This document shows, piece by piece, positions 9,130 to 17,783 of a stretch of 64,000 bases of DNA. The translations under genes and the position numbers were made by a program. Origin of the DNA: Thermoplasmatales archaeon (lineage in GTDB: Archaea; Thermoplasmatota; Thermoplasmata; Methanomassiliicoccales; Methanomethylophilaceae); NCBI GenBank assembly GCA_012520845.1, contig JAAYNL010000016.1:1-64000 (forward strand), read 5' to 3'. Under the pieces are notes generated by a model. The model was not told the origin of the DNA. It ran no database searches and saw nothing but the letters and a program-made list of their open reading frames with translations. Position 1 is the stretch's first letter, and each line of letters begins with the position of its first letter.

Positions 9130-9469
9130 TCAGGCCGTACACCATGCCGACCACGGACGTGACTATGCCGATGCCGGCGATCGCGACCAGGGTCGTCCTG
9201 AGCTTGCCCTTGACGTGGGACAGGCGCACGGCCGTCTGGGCGTAGCCCGAGATGGCGGTACCCGCTATCCCGAACACGGTGGCGGCCCAGGCGACGTCGA
9301 TCAACGCCGAGACGACAGACGTGATGCCGACGGCGGCGGCGATGTACGCGGCGTACACGGAGTTGATGCCCATCCTCAGTTTCTTGGGGGTCTGGTCCAT
9401 TCTCCAGTCGCACTCTTCGCAGAACAGGGTCCCTTCCGGGTTGTCGTGGCCGCAGGCCGGGCATTTCAT
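9116..9469 (-). CDS. Zinc-ribbon membrane protein
   Basis: 117 residues. The N-terminal zinc ribbon CPACGHDNPEGTLFCEECDW (CxxC-x11-CxxC) is followed by two or three hydrophobic segments (about residues 38-60, 62-80 and 92-115). A TATA-like sequence near 9490-9500 places the start site at the ATG, so it is probably leaderless. Function unknown; small zinc-ribbon membrane proteins of this type are common in archaea. Its 3' end overlaps the alpha/beta hydrolase by 14 bases in convergent orientation. Confidence 0.65.
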   Translation of the reverse strand: MKCPACGHDNPEGTLFCEECDWRMDQTPKKLRMGINSVYAAYIAAAVGITSVVSALIDVAWAATVFGIAGTAISGYAQTAVRLSHVKGKLRTTLVAIAGIGIVTSVVGMVYGLTMLF

Positions 9470-9580
9470 GTCCCGTGGGAACGTTCGGGGCGTATAAAAT
9501 ACCGACGAGAATCGCCGGGCCCCCGCGAAACGCGAACCGTTGCCGGCACTGGGTGAACAACGGTGTGCCCGGGCACCGAA

Positions 9581-10210
9581 TCATCCCCGGTCGGCGAACG
9601 TTTCGGCCGACGGTTTAACAAGGGACACGGAAAGGGTTTCCCTGGTTCCCCCGAAACGGGTCCTTTTGCTCGAAACGGCGACGTCTGCCGCGCCAACCCC
9701 GGGGAAAAGCACGGCAAACCCCTCGGCCGACCTGTACACGTACCCGATCCCGTTGCCGCGGACCGTGAAACCGCCCACGGGCTCGCCCTTCCCGGCCCGC
9801 ATGTCGTTGTCGGAAAAGGACCTGGCGTACAGCGTCCCGCCGGGTTTGAGGACCCTGACGGCCTCGCCGACGGCCACGGCGGCGTCTGACAGGTGCTCGA
9901 GCACGTGGATTATCGAAACGCCGTCGAAAACGCCGTCGCGGAACGGCAGCGCCCTGGCGTCGGCCACGACCCAGCCCTCGGCATCCGGCACGTTGGCCTT
10001 GCAAACCTTGACCGCCTCTTCCGAATAGTCGCAGCACACCACCCTTACGCCCTCGGAAACCATGGCCGCCGCCGTTTTGCCACTGCCGCACCCCACCTCC
10101 AGGACCAAGGCGCCGCTGGGAAAAAGCGACCCGTCCCCCGGGTCTGCGCCGCGCCAAGGCCTGGGATTGCCGGAATACAGCCTGTCCCAAGCGGCCCTTT
10201 GGCTTTCCAT
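9581..10210 (-). CDS. Class I SAM-dependent methyltransferase
   Basis: 209 residues. Motif I LVLEVGCGSGKTAAAM (about residues 35-50), the acidic post-I loop VVCCDYSEEAV, motif II VVADARALPFRDGVFDGV and HVLEHLSDAAVAVGEAVRVL identify a methyltransf_11-type Rossmann enzyme using S-adenosylmethionine. The acceptor is unknown. It is transcribed alone, divergent from the small helix-hairpin-helix gene. Confidence 0.85.
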   Translation of the reverse strand: MESQRAAWDRLYSGNPRPWRGADPGDGSLFPSGALVLEVGCGSGKTAAAMVSEGVRVVCCDYSEEAVKVCKANVPDAEGWVVADARALPFRDGVFDGVSIIHVLEHLSDAAVAVGEAVRVLKPGGTLYARSFSDNDMRAGKGEPVGGFTVRGNGIGYVYRSAEGFAVLFPGVGAADVAVSSKRTRFGGTRETLSVSLVKPSAETFADRG

Positions 10211-10296
10211 GGCCCCCGATGCGTCGGCCGGCTGATATCCTTTCCGCGACGCGGGGCGACGGGCAACGTTATTTCCCCGGAACGGTATTGGCGGCC

Positions 10297-10536
10297 ATGG
10301 ACGAACGGGGAGAGGTCGTCAAGGAGCTGATGAGATTGCCCTCCGTCAGCGAGAAGTGCTGCCAAGGCATGTACCTGCTGGGCATCAAGTCCGTCGACGA
10401 CCTCAAGGACAAGGACCCGGAGGAGATGTACGCCTCCCTCCGGTCTCGGACGGATTTCCACGCCGAACCTTGCATGCAGGCGATGCTGAAAATAGCCGTC
10501 GGCATGGCCAGGAAAGGGGTGTTCAGGCAGCCTTGA
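10297..10536 (+). CDS. Helix-hairpin-helix protein of the Cdd1 / pathogenicity-locus family
   Basis: 79 residues. The pattern LPSVSEKCCQGMYLLGIKSV followed by DDLKDKDPEEMYASL matches small HhH proteins annotated as Cdd1 or pathogenicity locus, probably DNA- or protein-binding. The ATG at 10297 begins the domain; an upstream extension in the same frame covers intergenic sequence and was dropped. Its end overlaps the convergent gene at 10523 by 14 bases. Confidence 0.65.
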   Translation: MDERGEVVKELMRLPSVSEKCCQGMYLLGIKSVDDLKDKDPEEMYASLRSRTDFHAEPCMQAMLKIAVGMARKGVFRQP

Positions 10537-11140
10537 GATGCACCGCCTCAAGCCATCTGTAAAAAAGCGTCACGGCGGTGTCCGTCAATGCGATGAAAGT
10601 GCCCACCGGGCCCTTCATCATCCTGCCCGGCCTCATGGAGATCTGCACGCCGGCCAGTTCGAACTTTTTCGAGCGGTCCGAGACGGAGTTGTTGTGCACG
10701 GCCAGGTTCCTGATTACAAGGAGGTTGTCCCAGTCCTCCATCGTCCTGGGCTCCACGTAGCCGAGGTCGGCGGACGCCTTTATTATCGTCCTGAGGTACA
10801 GGAACCTGTTCACCTCCAGGGACTTCTCCCTTATCCCTGATCCGGAATAGATGCCGACGGCGTCCTTGGACGCCTTCTCTATCGAGGAGACGGCATCCAC
10901 GAACATATCCCTCGTCACGGTCATCACCCGTTCCAGCATCTCCCCCTCGCCCTCGGGGTCGTCGGGCCACGAGGCGGCGTAGAACGCGAGGATCTCCTGG
11001 GTGACCTTGACCCTGTTGTGTATGTTCCAGAAGCACATCGAACGCGGGTCGTTCTTCCTGTCGGCTATGTCCTCGTCCACCATCTCGGCGTACACCCTGA
11101 CGGACGCCAAGAGATTTTCCACGCCCTCGAGGAGGTCCAT
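10523..11140 (-). CDS. Hypothetical alpha-helical protein
   Basis: 205 residues, unrecognised. It starts at MDLLEGVENLLASV; a TATA-like AATAAAAA near 11165 predicts a transcript start at the ATG, so the longer upstream reading is not used. The sequence looks all-helical and soluble, with a conserved-looking WNIHNRVKVTQEILAFYAAS segment and an IRNLAVHNNSVSDRSKKF stretch that recalls the RNxxxHN patterns of HEPN-like helical domains (weak resemblance only). It is divergent from the PaaK gene at 11241. Confidence 0.5.
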   Translation of the reverse strand: MDLLEGVENLLASVRVYAEMVDEDIADRKNDPRSMCFWNIHNRVKVTQEILAFYAASWPDDPEGEGEMLERVMTVTRDMFVDAVSSIEKASKDAVGIYSGSGIREKSLEVNRFLYLRTIIKASADLGYVEPRTMEDWDNLLVIRNLAVHNNSVSDRSKKFELAGVQISMRPGRMMKGPVGTFIALTDTAVTLFYRWLEAVHLKAA

Positions 11141-11240
11141 GGCGGCATACCGTCGGCCGTTTTTATTACGCTTTCCCCGTGCCGCGGACGCGAGAAGAAT
11201 AAAAATACGACGAGGCCATTGGACGTGGGAGGCCGGATCA

Positions 11241-12542
11241 ATGTATTGGAATCCCGAAGTCGAATGCGCGCCCAGGGAGGAGATCGAAAGGCGCCAGTTC
11301 GAGAGCTTGCGCGGGCTTGTCGCCAACCTCTACGATAACAACCCGTTCTACCGCGGGAAGATGGACGGGCACGGCGTGAAGCCGGGGGACATCCGCTGCC
11401 TCGAGGACATTTCCAAACTGCCGTTCATGTACAAGGACGACCTCAGGGACAACTATCCCACGAAGCTGTTCACGGTGCCCACGACCGACATCGTCAGGTA
11501 CCACGTCTCATCGGGGACCACGGGGAAACCCACCCTCGTCGGATACACGAGGGAAGACCTGGAATACTGGACCGAATCCCTTGCCAGGGCTCTGACCTCC
11601 GTCGGCATCACGGACGAGGACACGATTCAGGTCTCCTACGGTTACGGCCTGTTCACCGGCGGCCTCGGCCTGCACTACGGCGCCGAGAGGGTCGGCGCCT
11701 CGGTTTTGCCATCGAGCACGGGCAGCACGGAAAGGCAGCTCGAATTGATGGTCGACCTGGGCGTCACCGCCATCGCCTGCACCCCGTCCTATCTGATTCA
11801 CATGATCGAGGTCGCCGGCAAAATGGGCATCGACTTCCGCAGGGACACAAAACTGAGGATAGCGGTCCTCGGCGCCGAGCCTTGGACCGACGCCATGAGG
11901 AAGATCATCGAGGAATCCGCCGGCATCAGGGCGTACGACATATTCGGCACCTCCGAGATGGCGGGGCCGATGTTCACCGAGTGCGGGGAGCAGGACGGAA
12001 TACACCTGAGCTGGGACATGGTCTATCCCGAAATCATCGATCCCGAAACGGGGGAGGTCCTCGGCCCCGGCGAGGAGGGCGAGCTCGTCGTCACCATGCT
12101 CAAAAAGGAGGCGCTGCCCATGGTGCGCTTCCGCCTGAGGGACGTGACCGCCATAATCGAGGGGCCGTGCAAATGCGGCAGGACCTCGCCGAGGATACGC
12201 AGGATAACCGGCCGCACTGACGACATGCTCATCGTCCGCGGCATCAACGTGTTCCCGTCCCAGGTGGAACACGCCCTGCTGCAGGTGCCCGAACTCACGG
12301 GCCACTACCAGATCACCGTGGACAGGATCGGCGCCCTCGACGTCATGAAGGTGGAGGCGGAAATCGACCCCGACGCCTTCAGCGACAAGATGGAGGATTT
12401 GATGTCGATCAAGAAACGCGCCGAGGGAATAATGAAGAAGTACCTCAATATAGGCGTCAGGATCGAGCTTAGGGAGCACGGCTCCCTGCCCAGGTACGAG
12501 GGCAAGGGCTCCAGGGTCAAGGACATGAGGTCGATGAAATGA
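11241..12542 (+). CDS. paaK: Phenylacetate-CoA ligase family protein (first copy)
   Basis: 433 residues, full length for PaaK. It forms an aryl- or acyl-CoA from acid, ATP and CoA. Motifs are SSGTTGKPTLVGYT (P-loop), SYGYGLFTGGLG, FGTSEMAGP and RITGRTDDMLIVRGINVFPS. CKCG near residue 310 is the usual zinc-like Cys set. The start at 11241 has a GGGAGG site 8 bases upstream; a longer frame reaches into the divergent promoter and was rejected. Its TGA overlaps the ATG of an ACT-domain gene. In methanogens PaaK-type ligases with IorAB assimilate aryl acids into aromatic amino acids, and an iorAB pair lies at 40.3-42.7 kb. Confidence 0.9.
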   Translation: MYWNPEVECAPREEIERRQFESLRGLVANLYDNNPFYRGKMDGHGVKPGDIRCLEDISKLPFMYKDDLRDNYPTKLFTVPTTDIVRYHVSSGTTGKPTLVGYTREDLEYWTESLARALTSVGITDEDTIQVSYGYGLFTGGLGLHYGAERVGASVLPSSTGSTERQLELMVDLGVTAIACTPSYLIHMIEVAGKMGIDFRRDTKLRIAVLGAEPWTDAMRKIIEESAGIRAYDIFGTSEMAGPMFTECGEQDGIHLSWDMVYPEIIDPETGEVLGPGEEGELVVTMLKKEALPMVRFRLRDVTAIIEGPCKCGRTSPRIRRITGRTDDMLIVRGINVFPSQVEHALLQVPELTGHYQITVDRIGALDVMKVEAEIDPDAFSDKMEDLMSIKKRAEGIMKKYLNIGVRIELREHGSLPRYEGKGSRVKDMRSMK

Positions 12543-12967
12543 AGGACGGCGAACTGATAACCCAACTTTCCATATTCGTGAACAACGAGCCGGGCAGCCT
12601 GGCCTCGATAGCGCTGGTGCTGAAGGAGTGCGACATCAACCTGAAGGCGTTCAACATCGCCGAGTCCGCGGGCTTCGGCGTCCTCAGGGCCATCGCCGAC
12701 GACCCGAGGAAGGCGTGCGCCTCCCTCAGGGGACGCAGCATCGCCGTGAAACCCACGAAGGTCATCGCGGTGCACGTGGAGGACCAGCCCGGCGGGCTTT
12801 TCGGCATCGCCAGGATTCTCGGCGAGGCGAAAATCAACATCGAGTACGCCTACGCCTACGCCGGGAAGAAGGGGCCCGTGATCTTCGTCAGGGTCGACGA
12901 GCCCGAGGCGGCGCTCGCCGCCATCCGCGCCGCCGGCATGAAGGTGCTGGGCGAAAAGGACCTGTGA
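12539..12967 (+). CDS. Tandem ACT-domain protein
   Basis: 142 residues forming two ACT domains: one from about residue 5 (LSIFVNNEPGSLASIALVLK) and one from about residue 71 (IAVHVEDQPGGLFGIARILG). Such proteins bind amino acids and are regularly found beside PaaK genes in archaea and anaerobic bacteria. The ATG overlaps the PaaK stop, so synthesis is coupled. A role sensing an aromatic amino acid to control the ligase is inferred from this pairing. Confidence 0.88.
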   Translation: MKDGELITQLSIFVNNEPGSLASIALVLKECDINLKAFNIAESAGFGVLRAIADDPRKACASLRGRSIAVKPTKVIAVHVEDQPGGLFGIARILGEAKINIEYAYAYAGKKGPVIFVRVDEPEAALAAIRAAGMKVLGEKDL

Positions 12968-12971
12968 GGGG

Positions 12972-13928
12972 ATGGGCAACGCCAACGTCGCCGTCCTTGG
13001 CGGCAGAATGGCCCCCGACCTGGGTAAGAAGGGCACGGTGACCGACGTCACGTTCTACGAGGCCAAGAGGGGCGCCGACTCCGTCACGCTGCTGGAGCCC
13101 GCCAAATACCCGGAGAAGCTTTCCTCCCTTTTCTATTCCGTGGGGATGGCCGACTACGCCCTGCTGGTCGTCGAGAAAATCGACTCCAACCTGGGCGAGA
13201 CCATAGTCATGGCCGACGCGATGGGCCTCGACGAAGGGTGGGTGGTGCTGAGGAACTACATCCAGCGGGAACAGCTCGCCCCGCTGTTCGCGGGGACTGT
13301 TTTCGAGAAATACGCGTACGTCGAGGACGACCCCATCGCAGTCAGGGAGATGCTGCTGGACGTCGCCGCGTCGAGGCAGAGGGTCCCGGGCGATGGGCAC
13401 GGCACCTGCCCCGTGGACAGCCACTTCAACGTCAGGGGCGTCGGCCCCGTCGTCCTCGGTTCGGTGGTGGACGGACGGTTCAGGAAGCACGACAAAATGA
13501 GGCTGTTGCCCCAGGGCAAGGAGGTCGTGCTGAAGTCGATACAGATCCACGACGCCGATTCCGACTTCGCCGTCGCCGGCGACCACGTCGGCTTCGCGCT
13601 GAGGGGCGTCGACGCCGACGAGTTGGACAGGGGACAGGTGATCACCACAGACCCCGCGGCGAAGGTCTCGCCGTCCTTCGAGGGGAGGGCGCGCCTCGTG
13701 AAATATTGGCCCTCGCCCGTCGAGGCGGGCATGGCGCTCCACGCCGGGCACTGGATGCAGATGGTCCCGTGCAGGGTCGTCTCGTCGTCCCACGGCGGCG
13801 ACTTCAGGGAACCGGAACTGGCGATAAACTTCGATTCCCCCATAACGCACCTTCCCGGCGACGACGCCCTCCTCATGTATCTCGAGGGCGGCAAGCTCAG
13901 GGTTGTCGGCACGATCGCCCTGAATTGA
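12972..13928 (+). CDS. SelB-like elongation factor homologue with degenerate GTPase domain (aSelBL type)
   Basis: 318 residues. The N-terminal third follows a translational GTPase layout (VAVLGGRMAP at the P-loop position, then DYALLVVEKIDSNLGETIVM resembling the switch II/G3-G4 region), but the GxxxxGK[ST] loop, DxxG and NKxD are not intact. From about residue 140 a beta-barrel resembling EF-Tu domain 2 follows (GPVVLGSVVDGRFRKHDKM, VGFALRGVDADELDRGQVIT), then domain 3-like sequence. This matches the published archaeal SelB-like family (aSelBL), described as having altered GTPase motifs. Cellular role unknown. It sits 4 bases after the ACT gene, apparently in the paaK operon. Confidence 0.65.
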   Translation: MGNANVAVLGGRMAPDLGKKGTVTDVTFYEAKRGADSVTLLEPAKYPEKLSSLFYSVGMADYALLVVEKIDSNLGETIVMADAMGLDEGWVVLRNYIQREQLAPLFAGTVFEKYAYVEDDPIAVREMLLDVAASRQRVPGDGHGTCPVDSHFNVRGVGPVVLGSVVDGRFRKHDKMRLLPQGKEVVLKSIQIHDADSDFAVAGDHVGFALRGVDADELDRGQVITTDPAAKVSPSFEGRARLVKYWPSPVEAGMALHAGHWMQMVPCRVVSSSHGGDFREPELAINFDSPITHLPGDDALLMYLEGGKLRVVGTIALN

Positions 13929-14095
13929 TCCGCCGTCCCGTTTCGCCGACGCCGTTGCGGCCCACGGAATCGGGGAGCGCCGCGGGCGACGCCCGGTGCC
14001 GGGGCCGACGTTTCAAGACGCCGTTCCCGGGTTGCATGCCATGGTTTTAATCGCCGCGCGCCGATGCGCATTCGCCCGAAAGGGCGGGTGACATA

Positions 14096-14680
14096 ATGAC
14101 CGAAAGAAAATACGCCAACCCCGGGGCCCTCGGGCTCTGCGGCTTCGCCTTGACGACTTTCCTGCTCACCGGATGCAACGCCCTCGGTTTCGACTCAGGG
14201 TCCATGATACTCGGCATGGGCATATTCTTCGGCGGCCTGCTCCAAGTATGGGCCGGCGCCATGGAATTCAGGAACGGGGACGCCTTCGGCGGCCTCGCCT
14301 TCTCCTCGTACGGCGCCTATTGGCTCTCGTTCTGCGCCATGAGGATGTTCCCCGTGATGGGATGGGGCGCCCCGGCCGACAACAACGCCGTCGGCCTCTA
14401 CCTGTTCATATGGGGGGTCTTCAGCGCGATGATGTTCGTCGGCACCCTGAAAAAGGCCCGCGTGCTGCAATTGGTCTTCGGCCTGCTGGTCGTCCTGTTC
14501 ATGCTCCTCGCCGCCGAGAACTTCCTGATCGCGGCCGGCAACGGGGCGTGGGAAGCCGTCGGCAAGGCCGCCGCCTGGGTAGGCGTCGTCCTCGGCCTGG
14601 TCGCCCTATACGCCGGGGTCGGCGGCATGCTGAACGAGGTCGAGGGAAGGGAGCTCTTCCCGATGGGCAAGGTCGGGTGA
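14096..14680 (+). CDS. Acetate uptake transporter family protein (GPR1/FUN34/YaaH)
   Basis: 194 residues with six hydrophobic segments. YANPGALGLCGFALTTFLLT is the NPAPLGL-type signature of the AceTr/SatP family, which takes up acetate or succinate across the cytoplasmic membrane. A GGGTGA ribosome site precedes the ATG. A small hairpin (cgcccgaaagggcg, about 14073-14086) lies in the short leader. It stands alone but neighbours two CoA-ligase genes, fitting a carboxylate-uptake theme. Confidence 0.9.
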   Translation: MTERKYANPGALGLCGFALTTFLLTGCNALGFDSGSMILGMGIFFGGLLQVWAGAMEFRNGDAFGGLAFSSYGAYWLSFCAMRMFPVMGWGAPADNNAVGLYLFIWGVFSAMMFVGTLKKARVLQLVFGLLVVLFMLLAAENFLIAAGNGAWEAVGKAAAWVGVVLGLVALYAGVGGMLNEVEGRELFPMGKVG

Positions 14681-14812
14681 AAATCCGGCCACAGAAAACC
14701 CCTTAACCCATTTTGGACGGATGCCGCGCCCAGAAAGATTGACACGGGTTGGACTTTTGGCTTCGTGCAACAGCCTTACCCGAGGAGATTTGCATAGGGG
14801 ACGTTGCCACGG

Positions 14813-16075
14813 TCATGGGCCGAGGCAACCGATGGGGACGACGTGCACGCCGTCATCCCTTTTGTACGCATGGTTGCCGGCGGTCAGTATCCCGAGGAAA
14901 GAGGGTTCCCCGGTCTTGCTGGCATCGACCCTCCCTTTCAACTTCAGAAGGTTATCGGCGGCCTCATCCGAACGCATCTCGCCCATCTTCACTTCGAACG
15001 CGCCCCACGAACCGTCGCGCCCCACGACCACGAAGTCGACCTCCAGCCCCGTTTTGTCTCTATAATGGAACACGTCGGCATCGATCGCGTCGGCGTACAC
15101 CCTGACGTCGCGTAGGCAGAGCGATTCGAACAATTGGCCGAAATACAGGAAATCCCCCATCAGTGACGCGCTTCCGAGACGCAACGAGGCTGCCGCTATG
15201 GACGGGTCGACGAAGAACCTCTTCGGGGTTGACCTGATGGGCGTTTTGGATCTGATCGAAGGGTTCCACGCGGGAAGGTCTTCAACTACGAAGATCTTCC
15301 TCAGCGCGTCGATATACGCGGATACGGTCGGGAGGGATGTGGTCTCGTCATCGCCGGCCATGTCCTTGCTTATCGTCATTATCGAACATTCGGTGGAAAC
15401 GTTCCTGGAAAGGGATCTCATGAGGACCTGGGCCTTGGAGGGCGACCTCAGCACACCGTCGACCCGGGTGATATCCTGTTTCGTCACGGCATCGACGTAA
15501 TCCGCCGCGACGTCCGACGCGTCGGCCTCGTTCAGCCCAATCGATGCGGGCCATCCGCCGCGCACTATCAAGTACGCCAAATCGTCGATGGAGAGTTCCG
15601 TTTGGGCGCATTGCTCCGCCTCGTCGGCGAAAAACCTCGCCAAGGACACCGCGCCTGTGGATTCCCCCGACTCGAAGAGACTCATCGGCCTCATGAGCAT
15701 ACGCGATATCCTGCCTGTCCCCGTGTGGTGCGTGGAACCCTCGGGGGGAACGGCCGATCCCGTTAGAATGAATTGGCCGAATTCCTGCCTCATATCGACC
15801 TCGAACCTCACTGCGTCCCAAAGAAGGGGGGCTATCTGCCACTCGTCGAGCAAACGGGGGACGTCGCCGACGAGCAAAGAGGATGGTTTCGTCTCCAGGG
15901 CCTTCATGTTTCTGGCGAATTCGTCCGGGTCGTTCATGAACAATTTGCTCCTGGATCGTTCCATCGCCGTGCGCGTCTTACCGCACCATTTCGGGCCTTC
16001 GATCAAAACCGCCCCCGACGTCCGAAGTTTTTTTTCGAGAATGCCGTCCGCTATCCTCGGAATATACTTTTTCAT
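14813..16075 (-). CDS. AAA ATPase with DUF4143 (AAA_14) domain
   Basis: 420 residues. Walker A is GPKWCGKTRTAM (about residues 27-38), Walker B is RLLDEWQ near residue 75, and the sensor region is FILTGSA. The C-terminal DUF4143 part ends with LEVDFVV...GAFEVKMG, which resembles a PD-(D/E)xK nuclease-like core (E, D and ExK). These proteins are typically accessory, often mobile or linked to toxin-like functions, and their role is unknown. A tandem 23-bp repeat lies just upstream (16111-16170). Confidence 0.85.
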   Translation of the reverse strand: MKKYIPRIADGILEKKLRTSGAVLIEGPKWCGKTRTAMERSRSKLFMNDPDEFARNMKALETKPSSLLVGDVPRLLDEWQIAPLLWDAVRFEVDMRQEFGQFILTGSAVPPEGSTHHTGTGRISRMLMRPMSLFESGESTGAVSLARFFADEAEQCAQTELSIDDLAYLIVRGGWPASIGLNEADASDVAADYVDAVTKQDITRVDGVLRSPSKAQVLMRSLSRNVSTECSIMTISKDMAGDDETTSLPTVSAYIDALRKIFVVEDLPAWNPSIRSKTPIRSTPKRFFVDPSIAAASLRLGSASLMGDFLYFGQLFESLCLRDVRVYADAIDADVFHYRDKTGLEVDFVVVGRDGSWGAFEVKMGEMRSDEAADNLLKLKGRVDASKTGEPSFLGILTAGNHAYKRDDGVHVVPIGCLGP

Positions 16076-16110
16076 AATCTATGGTAGGATGCGTCAAACC
16101 TTATTTACAA

Positions 16111-16170
16111 TTTGGCTCGGTTTTGTTTTACGATTTGGCTCGGTTTTGTTTTACGATTTGGCTCGAACCA
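16111..16170. repeat. Tandem 23-bp direct repeat, 2.6 copies
   Basis: Two identical 23-base units begin at 16111 and 16134 (each starting TTTGGCTCGGTTTTG), and a partial third begins at 16157. The third runs into TTTGGCTCGAACCAAA (16157-16172), an imperfect 16-bp palindrome. It lies 36-95 bases upstream of the DUF4143 ATPase start, so it may be a regulatory array for that gene. Confidence 0.75.
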
Positions 16171-16319
16171 AACCAAAACGCCTGCGGGACGTGAGATTGA
16201 GCGGTCTATTGGCTTAAAAACGCCGTTGGATTTGTGTTACTAATTAAATTGAAATGCAGTCATTTTTATTGGCGGTTTCCTGCAAGGGCTTTTAACCTAT
16301 GCCGTCATAATGGGCTGGT

Positions 16320-16336
16320 GTGCTAACTGATAGCAC
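16320..16336. promoter_or_regulatory. 17-bp palindromic operator at the second paaK promoter
   Basis: GTGCTAACTGATAGCAC: perfect 6-bp arms around a 5-bp spacer. A TATA-like TTTTAA at about 16289-16295 predicts initiation near 16318-16320, so the site sits at the transcription start, as expected for repression. The same element, with the spacer changed at two bases, lies at 19541-19557 before the symporter genes. Confidence 0.75.
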
Positions 16337-16355
16337 GGTACACGCTGGTGGAAAA

Positions 16356-17657
16356 ATGGCGTTCTGGAACGAAGAAATCGAAACTATGCCCCGCGAGGGG
16401 CTTGAGGAGCTGCAGTCGAAACTCCTGAGGGAACTCGTCGCGGACGTCTACGAGAAATCGACCTTCTACAGGGAAAGGATGGACGCCGCGGGAGTGAAGC
16501 CCTCGGACATCGAATCGAGGGCGGACATCGTCAAACTCCCGTTCATGTACAAGAGCGACCTCAGGGACAACTACCCGGACAAGCTTTTCATGCGCCCCTA
16601 CGAGGAACTGGTCAGGGTTCACGTCTCCTCCGGCACGACCGGCAAACCCACCGTCGTCGGCTACACCAGGGACGACCTGGAGAACTGGTCCGAGTCCCTC
16701 GCCAGGGGCATGGTCTCCTTCGGCATGGGCAAGGGCGACATGCTGGAGAACAGCCACGGGTACGGTCTGTTCACCGGGGGCCTCGGCGTCCACGCCGCCG
16801 GCGAGAAGATCGGCGTCGTCATGCTCCCCACCAGCACGGGCAACACGAACAGGCAGATTGAACTGATGGTCGACCTGCCCGTCACCGCCATCGCCGGCAC
16901 CCCGTCTTACATCTTCCACATAGCTGACGTCTGCGAACAGAGGGGCGTCGACATCAGGAAGGACACCAGGCTCAGGAAGGGCATTGCCGGCGGCGAGCCC
17001 TGGTCGGAAAGCATGAGGCAGAAGCTCCAGGAGCGGACCGGCATAAGGGTCCACAACTGCTACGGGGCCAGCGAGATGAGCGGACCCATGTTCCTTGAGT
17101 GCTCGGAGCAGAAGGGGGCCCACGTCTGGGCCGACCTCTGCCTCATGGAGATTCTGGATGAGAACGACGAGCCCGTCGAGGAGGGCGGGAGGGGGCAGAT
17201 GGTGATAACGATGCTGAAGAAGCGGGCCTTCCCGCTCATAAGGTACAAGATCGGGGACATCTCCAGCATCACCTGGGAAAAATGCGCCTGCGGCCGCACC
17301 CACCCCCGCCTGGACCGCATATCCGGCAGGACGGACGACATGCTGGTCGTCCGCGGCATCAACGTGTTCCCGTCGCAGATAGAGGCCGTGATCGGCGAGA
17401 TGCCCTTCCTCAGCCCGTTCTACCACCTGACTTTGGACAACGTCAACTACATGGACCGCCTGGTCGTCGAGGCGGAATTGGCGGAGGACCACCTGACGGA
17501 GGACATGCTCAAGCGCTCGGCCATGGCCAAGGAACTCGACAGGAGGCTCAAGGAGGTCCTGAACATCCGGGCCGAGGTCAAGCTCGTCCTCCCGGGGACG
17601 CTCAAGAGGTTCGAGGGCAAGGGCCAACGCGTCACGGACAACCGCACGTACGAGTGA
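16356..17657 (+). CDS. paaK: Phenylacetate-CoA ligase family protein (second copy)
   Basis: 433 residues, the same length as the PaaK at 11241 and clearly a paralogue. Shared motifs are SSGTTGKPTVVGYT, NSHGYGLFTGGLG, YGASEMSGP, CACGRTHPRLDRISGRTDDM and VRGINVFPS. It activates an aryl or related acid to its CoA ester. ATG 16356 has a GGTGG site 5 bases upstream and follows the palindromic operator; the earlier in-frame start would overlap the operator. It is monocistronic and convergent with a sodium symporter carrying the same operator, so the pair may be uptake plus activation of one acid (inference). Confidence 0.9.
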   Translation: MAFWNEEIETMPREGLEELQSKLLRELVADVYEKSTFYRERMDAAGVKPSDIESRADIVKLPFMYKSDLRDNYPDKLFMRPYEELVRVHVSSGTTGKPTVVGYTRDDLENWSESLARGMVSFGMGKGDMLENSHGYGLFTGGLGVHAAGEKIGVVMLPTSTGNTNRQIELMVDLPVTAIAGTPSYIFHIADVCEQRGVDIRKDTRLRKGIAGGEPWSESMRQKLQERTGIRVHNCYGASEMSGPMFLECSEQKGAHVWADLCLMEILDENDEPVEEGGRGQMVITMLKKRAFPLIRYKIGDISSITWEKCACGRTHPRLDRISGRTDDMLVVRGINVFPSQIEAVIGEMPFLSPFYHLTLDNVNYMDRLVVEAELAEDHLTEDMLKRSAMAKELDRRLKEVLNIRAEVKLVLPGTLKRFEGKGQRVTDNRTYE

Positions 17658-17755
17658 TTGGGACGGCCCCGTTCCCGGCCCCCGGCTGGGCCGACGTAGT
17701 AATGAACGGCGTCCGGAGCCGGGGCATTGTTTTGGTTTGGCCGCAAAGGGGTTTT

Positions 17756-17777
17756 GGGGCGGGCGACCGCCCGCCCC
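17756..17777. terminator. Strong GC hairpin between convergent paaK and symporter genes
   Basis: GGGGCGGGCG-AC-CGCCCGCCCC is a perfect 10-bp inverted repeat located 6 bases beyond the symporter stop and about 100 bases beyond paaK. Without a clean T-run it may act as a transcript end-stabilising hairpin rather than an intrinsic terminator. Confidence 0.5.
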
Positions 17778-17783
17778 GCACGA

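Noticed and set aside
17756-17777. Intrinsic T-rich terminator
   Set aside because: The hairpin is strong but has no T-run on either side, so only a tentative terminator call is given.
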